From a virus: a stretch of 21,208 nt of DNA. Under the pieces are notes generated by a model. It searched no databases, was not told the origin of the DNA, and saw only the letters and a program-made list of their open reading frames with translations. The stretch lies in IMG/VR virus record IMGVR_UViG_3300010354_011591, positions 1 to 21,208 of that record; one strand, given 5' to 3'. How positions within the stretch are numbered: position 1 is the stretch's first letter; the number at the start of each line of letters is the position of its first letter. Positions 1-7,677 of the stretch are shown piece by piece. Position numbers and translations under genes: made by a program.

Positions 1-267
1 CGTAGCAGCATCATCATTCTGTACTATGTTGCCGGCGCTGGTACCCGAGCTGTTGATCTGAGAAATCTGTATGGTCAAGGTGTCTATCTGTGTGGCCACT
101 TCTTTGCGTGCCAAACTATTAGCCACCACGCTGTCATACAACGCTCCGCCTGTGGGATAACCTGCTGCCGCATACTGTGCGGCCAAGGCGGTGGCTTGGT
201 CGTTGAGACGTCGCAGTTCTAGCTGCGCTACTTCAAGCTGTCTTTGCAGTTCTACTAGCGTGGCCAT
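1..267 (-). CDS. Coiled-coil tail/baseplate-region protein, 3' end off window
   Basis: An open frame of 89 codons starts with ATG at 267 on the minus strand and runs off the left edge without a stop. It begins MATLVELQRQLEVAQLELRR, an amphipathic coiled-coil-like helix rich in Leu, Gln and Arg, followed by Ala-rich segments and a second helix with IDTLTIQISQINS. An AGGA about ten bases upstream can serve as ribosome binding site, and the start lies three bases after the stop of the preceding gene, so it belongs to the leftward baseplate operon. I do not recognise the family. The position suggests a tail or baseplate-associated structural protein, but this is inference from neighbours only. 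Confidence 0.7.
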   Translation of the reverse strand, partial: MATLVELQRQLEVAQLELRRLNDQATALAAQYAAAGYPTGGALYDSVVANSLARKEVATQIDTLTIQISQINSSGTSAGNIVQNDDAAT

Positions 268-270
268 GAA

Positions 271-570
271 TTAGAATCCTAACACTGAGCGCAGTGTGGT
301 TATTTTGGGCAAGTAGATACGAGTGCCAATCTTGAAATCCAAAGGAGGTGCCTGCAAGGCGTTGGGATTGCGCTGATAGAACACCCACCACAGGGTAGGG
401 GTCTCATACAAGTCAAACGCCAGCATGTCAGGACGATACTGATAGGTCTGATTGATTTCAAACTGTAGATCGTCTGGGTACTTGGGGATGGGCCTGTTGA
501 CCATGGTATCAAGATAGAACTGTGTGATACCGGTAGCGAAATAAGGACTGGTTGGGTCGTATTGGGCCAT
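271..570 (-). CDS. Small LysM/gp53-like baseplate wedge protein
   Basis: The product has 99 residues. Its C-terminal half (about residues 50-95) carries FDLYETPTLWWVFYQRNPN followed by DFKIGTRIYLPK. This pattern of a Trp-Trp helix, an Asn-Pro turn and a G-x-x-IYLP strand is typical of short LysM-like tail proteins and of the gp53-like baseplate wedge proteins of T4-type phages. The start is well supported: AAGGAGG lies eight bases upstream, and the ATG overlaps the stop of the upstream gene as TAATG, so the two are translationally coupled. It probably packs into the baseplate next to the product of the preceding gene. The gp53 assignment is moderate because the protein is only half as long as T4 gp53; an LysM-type tail protein is the alternative. 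Confidence 0.7.
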   Translation of the reverse strand: MAQYDPTSPYFATGITQFYLDTMVNRPIPKYPDDLQFEINQTYQYRPDMLAFDLYETPTLWWVFYQRNPNALQAPPLDFKIGTRIYLPKITTLRSVLGF

Positions 571-2891
571 TACCAGAAACCTCCTTTGAGTAAGTTGCCA
601 TTGGCAAAGTTTTGCAGGCTAAACTGTTTGCTGACCTGACTACGGCTTTGTACAGGAATCAAGGTTAGAGAGATGTCCATCTTAGTAGGCACATAGTTGG
701 GATTGTTCACACCCAAGGTAGGCGGAGGTATGCGATTATCCAGGGCACCTTTGGTCAGGCCCACTGATGCCAATCTCTGCAGAGCATAACTCAAAGGGTT
801 GCTGGCTGTGCCTTGGAATCGATCTCGTTGCACTAGCAGATTGGTACCATTGGGAAAGGCGCTGTAGGCGCGGATATAATCCACACCATCAGGTAGATTG
901 TACTGGAACGAAGTGATCACACAAGGATGTTCATTGTACTGATATTCACCTAGACCTGACAGGAATACCAAGGGCGGTGGAGCACCGCGCAGGGCGTCCT
1001 GACCATAGAACATCTTGGTGGCGCTGCGGAAGAAATGTATCACAGCCAACAAGTAGTTGGCTTCTGTGGTATCCTGTGCAGTGAATGTGCCATCAATGGT
1101 GACATCTCCTGCATAACTGCTTTTGTAAAATAAGCCACGATAGTTGCTGTGAATCAAGTTATAGGCTTCGTAGTCTGCTCTGTAAACGGTGTTGATTCTG
1201 GGCGTGTATGGGAATATCACACCATCTGTGAGCTTGAGTGGTTGCAAGATGCCAGGGGCTGGAGCATTGTACAAGTAGTTGCTCTGGGGTGCCAAGCGCA
1301 AACGCACACGCCAGTCCCCGCTTTGTGCAGGATTCTGTGTTTGTTGTCGCAGAGTGGCCACGTTTCTGGCCTGATCCAGCAAGGCTTGATCTATACCGCC
1401 CTGTGCGGTGCGCAGTGCAGCCAGTATGTCGGGTGATACTCCTTGTGTGGCCAGTTGATTGGCCACTGCCTGTATCAAACCTGCGTAGGCATCGCTGTTG
1501 GGACTAACACCGGTAGCCGAAGAAATAATGTTACCAATCTGAGCAGCTACCGCGCTAGGTATACCGGCCACGTTGCCAACCACGTTCTGAGCTGTGCGTA
1601 TCAACTGATTAACAGCTTGCGCCGGACTAGTACCTAGTCCTGCTAGAGCAGCATTAACTGCCTGATTCACATTGAATGGACCAATCTGATTGGTTCCTGT
1701 AGCAGTGACTGGGTTGGTGTTAACCGAAGGATCTTGATTTGGACTCAGTGGTTGTGCTAGAGCAGTCTCTGTGGCCTGCTGATATTGTGCATTGGCTGTG
1801 TACAGCTGACCTTGTGCTGATTCAAGATCCTGCTGAGACACTTGTACCTGATATGTGGCTTCTTGCACCTGTGCTGCTGCTGCCTCGCGCTGGGCTGTGA
1901 GGCTGGCTATTTCTTGATCGCTAAGTCCTGGTTCAGCCAACAACTGATCATATGCCTCAACTGATGCAGAAGCCTGGGTCAATGATTCTTGAGCAGCTTG
2001 GTAGGTACGCTGTTGGCTGTCTACATTGTCCTGGGCTTGGTTGACTCCTGCTAGTGCATCACCAAGTTCTTGCTGTTGTATGCTGAAGTTGATGGCATTG
2101 AACTCGGCTTGACTGCCTCCGCCGTAGCTGTTGTCAAACACCGTGGTGCCTTGTCGCACGGGCAGTTGTGGTCCAGCGTTGGGTCCCAGGACTTGAGGAT
2201 TAACAGCACCGCTGACCAAACCGGCACCGGTTCTGAATACTTGTGCTGCCAGCTGACCTGTGGTGCCACCTCCAAACAATGCATTGACTGCTTGAGGTCC
2301 CACTGATGTGGCCACTTTGAGCACTGTGCCAAGATCGAATGTCTGGTTGCTGACCAAACCACTCAGCACAGAATTGACAGGGTTGGCACTGCCCACAGTT
2401 GATCCAACGAAGTTACCCAAGGAAGCATAATTTCCCAGGCCTGCATCTAATGCACTGATTGGATTGGTGCCCAGTATCTGTTGTGTGAGTCCTATACCTG
2501 CATTGGGACTGAGGAAATCAGTCACGGTGGTATAGGCATTGCCAAGCAAACTGCCTATACTGGTGCCCGGGGTCTGACCAGCAAACTGTTGGGTCAAGGC
2601 TAGGCCTTCATTGGGATTGAAAAAATCTGTGATACTGCCCACCACATTGTCATAAATGCTGCCAGGATTGAATGTGTCCCAGAAACTGCCGCTACCAGCT
2701 TCGGTACCCACTTGCACTAGACCTTGATCAAATAAGTTTTGGCCCGCCAACTGGTCGGCGTAGTCTGCTCCTGTGAGCGCGATATCTCCAAAAGAAAAGC
2801 TGTCCGCAGCCACATCTACCACGGATGACACAGCTTCCGCTGCCGTGGATGCAACTTCAGTACCAAATTCTATCAAGCTATCAAGACTCAT
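570..2891 (-). CDS. Large baseplate / tail-tube junction protein (gp48/gp54-like C-terminus)
   Basis: The product has 773 residues in three parts. The N-terminal 260 residues are Gly/Ala/Asn-rich and contain a tandem repeat (about residues 82-106 and 118-142, both with TDF-x2-PN-x-G-x2-LTQQ). Residues of about 270-380 form a Gln/Ala-rich coiled coil. The C-terminal 250 residues contain DGVIFPYTPRINTVYRADYE, then HSNYRGLFYKSSYAG and HFFRSATKMFYGQD, then a GAPPP turn; I associate this pattern with T4-like tube cap/initiator proteins (gp48/gp54). The protein is about twice the length of T4 gp48, so the N-terminal part looks like an added region. It would sit where the tail tube starts on the baseplate. 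The start follows the cupin gene by 13 bases with only a weak ribosome binding site. Confidence 0.72.
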   Translation of the reverse strand: MSLDSLIEFGTEVASTAAEAVSSVVDVAADSFSFGDIALTGADYADQLAGQNLFDQGLVQVGTEAGSGSFWDTFNPGSIYDNVVGSITDFFNPNEGLALTQQFAGQTPGTSIGSLLGNAYTTVTDFLSPNAGIGLTQQILGTNPISALDAGLGNYASLGNFVGSTVGSANPVNSVLSGLVSNQTFDLGTVLKVATSVGPQAVNALFGGGTTGQLAAQVFRTGAGLVSGAVNPQVLGPNAGPQLPVRQGTTVFDNSYGGGSQAEFNAINFSIQQQELGDALAGVNQAQDNVDSQQRTYQAAQESLTQASASVEAYDQLLAEPGLSDQEIASLTAQREAAAAQVQEATYQVQVSQQDLESAQGQLYTANAQYQQATETALAQPLSPNQDPSVNTNPVTATGTNQIGPFNVNQAVNAALAGLGTSPAQAVNQLIRTAQNVVGNVAGIPSAVAAQIGNIISSATGVSPNSDAYAGLIQAVANQLATQGVSPDILAALRTAQGGIDQALLDQARNVATLRQQTQNPAQSGDWRVRLRLAPQSNYLYNAPAPGILQPLKLTDGVIFPYTPRINTVYRADYEAYNLIHSNYRGLFYKSSYAGDVTIDGTFTAQDTTEANYLLAVIHFFRSATKMFYGQDALRGAPPPLVFLSGLGEYQYNEHPCVITSFQYNLPDGVDYIRAYSAFPNGTNLLVQRDRFQGTASNPLSYALQRLASVGLTKGALDNRIPPPTLGVNNPNYVPTKMDISLTLIPVQSRSQVSKQFSLQNFANGNLLKGGFW

Positions 2892-2904
2892 GGTTCAATC
2901 CAGG

Positions 2905-3291
2905 TTAGAACAGCTCTTTGAGCCGTTCGATATCGGTCTCTGCGGTAGGGTGCAAACAGTACCATACCGAATCTTCCAACAAACTCACTCGGACCCGGGT
3001 GTTTGCCGGAATCACACAATGCACAGGTGCTACCAGCCTTACTCCTTGTCCTTCTGCTTCTAGTACAGCGGTGCCACGTGCCAATATGGTCATGTGATTG
3101 GTAGCAAACTGTTTGGTATACATGCGTGTACCAGCAGGTGCCTGATAGGCTTTGACGTACAAGCCATCCGTGTGCAGGTGTTTGACCTGCACTATTTCAT
3201 CAAAATTGGGGCGGCGTTCAGCAGTTTGCACCTGAGCAGGTGGCCCAAATACTGGTGGTTGATCTTGAACTTGTGAGGTGACGGTATCCAT
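2905..3291 (-). CDS. Small cupin-like phage protein
   Basis: The product has 128 residues from the ATG at 3291; an upstream in-frame start at 3321 would add ten residues but would lie upstream of the late promoter box. The core, about residues 45-115, reads as a single cupin barrel: an AGTRMYTKQFATNHMTIL strand pair, a GTAVLEAEGQGVRLV hairpin, IPANTRVRVSLLEDSVWYC, and a final LHPT. Typical metal-binding histidines are sparse, so a structural rather than enzymatic role is possible. It is the first gene of the leftward baseplate operon and has its own late-type promoter, with TAAATA five bases before the ATG and no ribosome binding site between. I infer a tail-associated or assembly role from context; the biochemical function is unknown. 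Confidence 0.72.
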   Translation of the reverse strand: MDTVTSQVQDQPPVFGPPAQVQTAERRPNFDEIVQVKHLHTDGLYVKAYQAPAGTRMYTKQFATNHMTILARGTAVLEAEGQGVRLVAPVHCVIPANTRVRVSLLEDSVWYCLHPTAETDIERLKELF

Positions 3292-3303
3292 ATGTGTATT
3301 TAC
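3292..3303 (-). promoter_or_regulatory. T4-type late promoter, leaderless configuration (cupin gene)
   Basis: On the minus strand GTAAATACACAT directly precedes the ATG at 3291. TAAATA (3302-3297) matches the core of the T4 late promoter TATAAATA. Five bases separate it from the ATG, which therefore sits at the expected transcription start. Confidence 0.6.
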
Positions 3304-3335
3304 CCAGATCAAAAACCACACAGTTTAAGATCAGG

Positions 3336-3363
3336 TTGACAATGCCAGGATCTGTGTTACAAT
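3336..3363 (+). promoter_or_regulatory. Sigma70-like promoter of the gp55-gp47-gp46 operon
   Basis: A perfect TTGACA at 3336-3341 and TACAAT at 3358-3363 are separated by 16 bases. Transcription would begin near 3370, just before the ribosome binding site AGGAG (3375-3379) of the gp55 gene. It is unlike the late boxes elsewhere in the window and fits early or middle expression by host-type RNA polymerase holoenzyme. Confidence 0.6.
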
Positions 3364-3386
3364 AAGTAACTAACAGGAGATTGCAG

Positions 3387-4286
3387 GTGTCCCAACCCCA
3401 AACAAGAACCCCAGCCAAAGTAAACTACCTCAACAATCGCGACATACTGAAAGAAATACATCTCAGCAAGAACAGCTACTGCTCCTATCGGGATCCTGTA
3501 GCAGATCATCAGTATGACATCATCCTGCCCACAGTGGGCAGGATCAATCAAAAAACCGTGGCCGAAGCACGCCGCAATCGCGCAGATCGCATACGCAGGG
3601 AAACCGGCGTGGATCAGGATCCCCGAAAAATCCCCAACACGGACTTGGTTTTCCGCATCATGACCTGGGAACACATACCCATGGCACCCAAGAAAGTGCC
3701 CAAGGCACAGGCCAAAAAACGCAAGATCGAAGATATCCTGGACTTGGACATGCCCGAAGAAGATCCACTAGCAGATTTAGTAGAAGAACCTGTGCTGGAT
3801 CCCACCCACATGCGGGTGAACTTTCCCCCGTTCTGGCACTATCGCATAGACCAAAACAAGGAGCCGTATCTGGTGGGCAAAAGCCACTGGCGCGGCGATC
3901 TTGACACCGGAGAGTTCTCCAAGGATCATGGCAAGATGACCAACAAGCTGGCCTTGATGTTTATGAAACTGTGTGAACGCTATGCCACACGATCCAACTG
4001 GCGCGGCTATACCTACAACGAAGAAATGCGTGGCCAAGCCTTGCTACAGCTCAGCCAGATTGGTCTACAGTTCGACGAGAGCAAGAGCCAGAACCCATTT
4101 GCTTACTACACAGCAGCCATCACCAACAGTTTCACACGCATCTTGAATCTAGAGAAAAAGAATCAAAACATACGTGATGACATCTTGGAAATGAATGGCC
4201 TTAATCCCAGCTGGACACGACAGAACTCAGGCAAGAGCTCACCAGGCATGATCACCATACCGGTCGCAAGCAGCTACGAAGAATAG
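3387..4286 (+). CDS. 55: Late-transcription sigma factor gp55-like, with N-terminal extension
   Basis: I chose GTG at 3387 (299 residues), seven bases after AGGAG; a TTG at 3381 abuts the AGGAG too closely. The C-terminal half is gp55-like, a reduced sigma factor that directs RNA polymerase to late promoters. It shows NWRGYTYNEEMRGQALLQLS, then FDESKSQNPFAYYTAAITNS and FTRILNLEKKNQNIRDD, matching the region-2-type segment of T4 gp55. The first 115 or so residues contain VNYLNNRDILKEIH, which resembles the extreme N-terminus of T4 gp55, followed by a segment ending in VFRIMTWEHIP and a Lys/Asp-rich linker that T4 gp55 (185 residues) lacks. It heads the operon with the recombination nuclease, as gp55/47/46 cluster in T4-like phages. 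The late boxes throughout this window are its expected targets. Confidence 0.85.
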   Translation: MSQPQTRTPAKVNYLNNRDILKEIHLSKNSYCSYRDPVADHQYDIILPTVGRINQKTVAEARRNRADRIRRETGVDQDPRKIPNTDLVFRIMTWEHIPMAPKKVPKAQAKKRKIEDILDLDMPEEDPLADLVEEPVLDPTHMRVNFPPFWHYRIDQNKEPYLVGKSHWRGDLDTGEFSKDHGKMTNKLALMFMKLCERYATRSNWRGYTYNEEMRGQALLQLSQIGLQFDESKSQNPFAYYTAAITNSFTRILNLEKKNQNIRDDILEMNGLNPSWTRQNSGKSSPGMITIPVASSYEE

Positions 4287-4298
4287 TACACTGACGAG

Positions 4299-5315
4299 AT
4301 GACTAATCTATTCCGCAAGGCCGCCATATTCACGGATATCCACTTTGGCCTCAAAAGCAACAGCCAGCTACATAATGAAGACTGCTTGTCTTTTGTGAAG
4401 TGGGCCACTGCCAAGGCCCAGGAACAGGGTTGCGAAACCTGCTTGTTCTTGGGAGATTGGCACAACAATCGTGCCAGTCTCAACATTGTGACATTGAACT
4501 ACAGCCTGCGAGCCTTGGAGCATCTCAATGAGCATTTTGAACATGTTTATTTTATTCCTGGAAACCACGATCTGTATTATCGTGACAAACGGGATATCCA
4601 AAGTGTTGAATGGGCTAGACACCTCCCTAACGTTGAGATATGTAATGACTGGTTCAGTAGTGGTGATGTGGTTATCGCTCCTTGGCTCGTGGCTGATGAT
4701 CACAAGCGGATACCACGACTGAAAGGCAAGTACATGTTTGGGCACTTTGAGCTGCCCGGTTATCTCATGAACGCCATGGTAGAGATGCCGGATCATGGCG
4801 AAGTGCAGCGCGATGACTTCCAGAACTTTGAACATGTGTTCACTGGTCACTTTCACAAGCGCCAGACCAAAAAGAACATCACCTACATAGGCAACGCTTT
4901 CCCCCATAACTATGCTGACGCTGGCGATGATGAGCGTGGACTCACCATCCTGGAATGGGGCCGGGAACCTGAATATCATGCTTGGCCGGACCAGCCCAGA
5001 TATCGTGTGCTGGGCTTGGCCAACCTCATAGACAATGCTGCCGCTTTGCTACAGCCTCGCATGCATGTTCGTGTACAATTAGACATTGAGATCAGCTACG
5101 AAGAAGCCAACTTCATCAAAGAGACATTCATACGAGATTACAATCTCCGCGAGATGGCTCTCATACCCAACAAAACAGCATCGGTGGACACAGACATGGC
5201 TCCTGGCGAGATCAAGTTTGAAAGTGTGGATCAGATCGTGACAGATCAGATCACCAACATTGAAAGCGAATTCTACGACAGCAAACTACTGTTGAAAATA
5301 TATCAAAACCTATGA
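4299..5315 (+). CDS. 47: Recombination endonuclease subunit gp47 (Mre11/SbcD-like)
   Basis: A 338-residue calcineurin-like metallophosphoesterase, the nuclease subunit of the gp46/gp47 complex that resects DNA ends for recombination-dependent phage replication and helps degrade host DNA. All metal-site motifs are present in order: TDIHFG (D13, H15), GDWHNNR (D53), GNHD (N89, H90, D91), GHFE (H149) and GHFHKRQ (H184, H186). The length matches T4 gp47 (339 residues). It starts 12 bases after gp55 and ends with an ATGA overlap into gp46, so the two subunits are translationally coupled. The C-terminal region after about residue 240 should contact the gp46 coiled coil. Confidence 0.95.
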   Translation: MTNLFRKAAIFTDIHFGLKSNSQLHNEDCLSFVKWATAKAQEQGCETCLFLGDWHNNRASLNIVTLNYSLRALEHLNEHFEHVYFIPGNHDLYYRDKRDIQSVEWARHLPNVEICNDWFSSGDVVIAPWLVADDHKRIPRLKGKYMFGHFELPGYLMNAMVEMPDHGEVQRDDFQNFEHVFTGHFHKRQTKKNITYIGNAFPHNYADAGDDERGLTILEWGREPEYHAWPDQPRYRVLGLANLIDNAAALLQPRMHVRVQLDIEISYEEANFIKETFIRDYNLREMALIPNKTASVDTDMAPGEIKFESVDQIVTDQITNIESEFYDSKLLLKIYQNL

Positions 5316-7075
5316 TCCACATACGTGATCTCACAGTAAAGAACTTCATGAGCGTGGGCAATGCCACGCAGGCCATCAACTTTGATAGATCCGATCTTAC
5401 CCTTGTGCTAGGCGAAAACCTGGACCTGGGCGGTGATGGTTCCAGAAATGGCACAGGCAAGACCACCATAATCAATGCTCTTAGCTATGCCTTGTATGGT
5501 CAAGCTCTCAGCAACATCCGCAAGGACAATCTGGTCAACAAGACCAATGCCAAGAACATGCTGGTCAGCCTGGACTTTGCTGTGAGTGGTATCAACTATA
5601 GAATCGAGCGCGGACGTAAACCCAATGTGTTGCGATTCTATGTGAACGATGAGCAAAAAGCCGCTGAGGATGAAGCACAGGGCGACAGCCGCGAAACACA
5701 GGAAGCCATAGAGCGTATCCTGGGCATGAGCCACGACATGTTCAAACACATCCTGGCCCTGAACACCTACACAGAACCATTTCTCAATCTCAAAGCCAAC
5801 GATCAGCGTACCATAATCGAGCAGCTCTTGGGTATAACCCTGTTGAGCGAACGTGCTGACCGCATCAAAGAACTCAACAAGGCCACCAAGGACGGTATCA
5901 GCCAAGAGGAGTTTCGCATCCGGGCTGTGCAAGAAGCCAACACACGCATCGAGCAGCAGATCGTGAGCCTGCAACGTAGACAGACCATGTGGGTGACCAA
6001 ACATGCAGAAGAACTAGGACAGCTACAAACTGCCTTGGATCAGCTGACCAAGATAGACATCGACGCAGAGATCCTGGCACATCAGGCCTTGGAAGAACAC
6101 AATCGCGTGGCTACCCAACGCAACACCTTGACAGCTCGTCAGAAACGACTGGATCTAGATCTAGCCCGAGAGAACAAGAGCATAGACCGCATACGCAGTG
6201 AGATCACCAGCCTAGAAGATCACAAGTGCCACGCCTGTGGTCAAGACCTGCATGACACCAAACATCAAGAAGTGTTAGACAGCAAGAACGAGGCCCTGCG
6301 TGAAGCCCTAGAGACCGTGAACGAGCTGGAAGATCAGCTGGAGGATGTGGAATCAGAGTTGACCCAGTTGGGCGAACCTGGTGCTGTACCCACAGTGTTC
6401 TATGACAACAAGGACCTGGCCATTGATCATCGCAGTACACTGGCTGCCTTGCAAGGTCAGATTCTAGCCAAACAGGCCGAAACTGATCCCTATGGTGAAC
6501 AGATACTCGAGATGCAGGGGCAAGCTCTCCAGACAGTGACTTATGATGCATTGAATGATCTGACCCGACTGCAAGAGCATCAAGAGTTCTTGCTCAAGCT
6601 ACTGACCAGCAAGGATTCTTTTGTTCGCAAAAAGATCATTGATCAGAACTTGAGCTATCTCAATCAACGCCTCACACACTATCTGGATCGTATTGGCTTG
6701 CCGCACACTGTGAAGTTCCAGAATGATCTCACTGTGATGATCGAAGAGCTGGGTCGTGAGCTGGACTTTGACAACCTCAGTCGCGGTGAACGAGGCAGAC
6801 TGATCCTGAGCATGAGCTGGGCCTTCCGCGATGTGTGGGAGAGCCTGTATCAGCCCATCAACCTGTTGTTCATAGACGAGATGATCGACAACGGCCTTGA
6901 CACACAGGGTGTGGAGAATGCACTGGCCCTGCTCAAACGCATGAGCCGCGAGCGTCACAAGAGCATCTGGTTGGTGAGCCACAGAGATGAACTGGCAGGA
7001 CGTGTGGAAAACATCTTGAAAGTGATCAAAGAAAATGGTTTCACTTCCTACAGCACGGACGTGGACCTAGCATGA
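5312..7075 (+). CDS. 46: Recombination endonuclease subunit gp46 (Rad50/SbcC-like ATPase)
   Basis: A 587-residue SMC-type ATPase that partners gp47. The P-loop is SRNGTGKTT near residues 44-52, with Ser where the classical motif has Gly. Long coiled coils (about 180-300 and 315-450) flank a zinc hook, CHAC (C306, C309). The ABC signature LSRGERGRLILS starts near residue 489, Walker B is LLFIDE (D522, E523), and the switch histidine is in LVSHRDE (H557). Length is close to T4 gp46 (560). Its start overlaps the gp47 stop (ATGA) and its stop overlaps the next start in the same way, so at least four genes are coupled. The first continuation is not a replication gene but an SDR. Confidence 0.95.
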   Translation: MIHIRDLTVKNFMSVGNATQAINFDRSDLTLVLGENLDLGGDGSRNGTGKTTIINALSYALYGQALSNIRKDNLVNKTNAKNMLVSLDFAVSGINYRIERGRKPNVLRFYVNDEQKAAEDEAQGDSRETQEAIERILGMSHDMFKHILALNTYTEPFLNLKANDQRTIIEQLLGITLLSERADRIKELNKATKDGISQEEFRIRAVQEANTRIEQQIVSLQRRQTMWVTKHAEELGQLQTALDQLTKIDIDAEILAHQALEEHNRVATQRNTLTARQKRLDLDLARENKSIDRIRSEITSLEDHKCHACGQDLHDTKHQEVLDSKNEALREALETVNELEDQLEDVESELTQLGEPGAVPTVFYDNKDLAIDHRSTLAALQGQILAKQAETDPYGEQILEMQGQALQTVTYDALNDLTRLQEHQEFLLKLLTSKDSFVRKKIIDQNLSYLNQRLTHYLDRIGLPHTVKFQNDLTVMIEELGRELDFDNLSRGERGRLILSMSWAFRDVWESLYQPINLLFIDEMIDNGLDTQGVENALALLKRMSRERHKSIWLVSHRDELAGRVENILKVIKENGFTSYSTDVDLA

Positions 7076-7677
7076 GAATCGTGATCACCGGAGCCAATAG
7101 CGGCATCGGTCAAGGTCTTGTTGATAGATTGCAAAATCATTCAATCGTTGCGCTCACACGAAATCAGTTGGACCTATCCAACATCGATGAGGTATCGCGA
7201 TATGAATTGGCTCCGGCTGACATGTTAATCAATTGTGCTGGTACTGGCGTTGGGGGTAAAATTGATTTCGTTAATCATGTGGACCGGAATGTGGTTGACA
7301 TCTTGAATGTCAATTTGATCTCTCCTGTGTTGCTGACCAAGAAAGTATTGTGCAGCAACCCCGATTGCAAAATCGTGAATATCACCAGCACCAATAACAA
7401 TCGATATTGGCCAAATGATCTAGCCTATAGCCTGAGCAAATCGGCCTTGTCCGGCTTTGGTGAAATGTTGCGCGTTGAATATCCTAACGTACATTATCTA
7501 GAGATACGATTAGGTTTGGTCCAGACCAACTTCAATCACAATAGATATCGTGATCACAACCATAGATATTCTGACATATATTCCGGCAGGCCGTGTTTGA
7601 CAGTGGACCATGTGATTGATCGTATAACATCAGTGCTGTTTGATGCTACAATAAAATTTGTAGAGATCTCCCCATGA
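7072..7677 (+). CDS. Short-chain dehydrogenase/reductase (SDR)
   Basis: The product has 201 residues with a complete classical SDR layout: nucleotide-binding TGANSGIG at residues 6-13, NCAG at 54-57, a catalytic Ser near 106 (NITSTN), and YSLSK with Tyr119 and Lys123. It should be an NAD(P)-dependent oxidoreductase; the substrate cannot be read from sequence. It is shorter than the usual 240-260 residues, mainly through short loops and a reduced substrate-binding end. It overlaps gp46 upstream and the radical SAM gene downstream by ATGA, so it is expressed with the recombination operon and probably acts with the radical SAM protein. Base composition is visibly more AT-rich than gp46, which suggests later acquisition. 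Confidence 0.85.
   Translation: MRIVITGANSGIGQGLVDRLQNHSIVALTRNQLDLSNIDEVSRYELAPADMLINCAGTGVGGKIDFVNHVDRNVVDILNVNLISPVLLTKKVLCSNPDCKIVNITSTNNNRYWPNDLAYSLSKSALSGFGEMLRVEYPNVHYLEIRLGLVQTNFNHNRYRDHNHRYSDIYSGRPCLTVDHVIDRITSVLFDATIKFVEISP

Noticed and set aside
4368-4979. 203-codon minus-strand open frame opposite gp47
   Set aside because: It lies wholly inside a gene with intact Mre11 motifs; its translation has no recognisable pattern.
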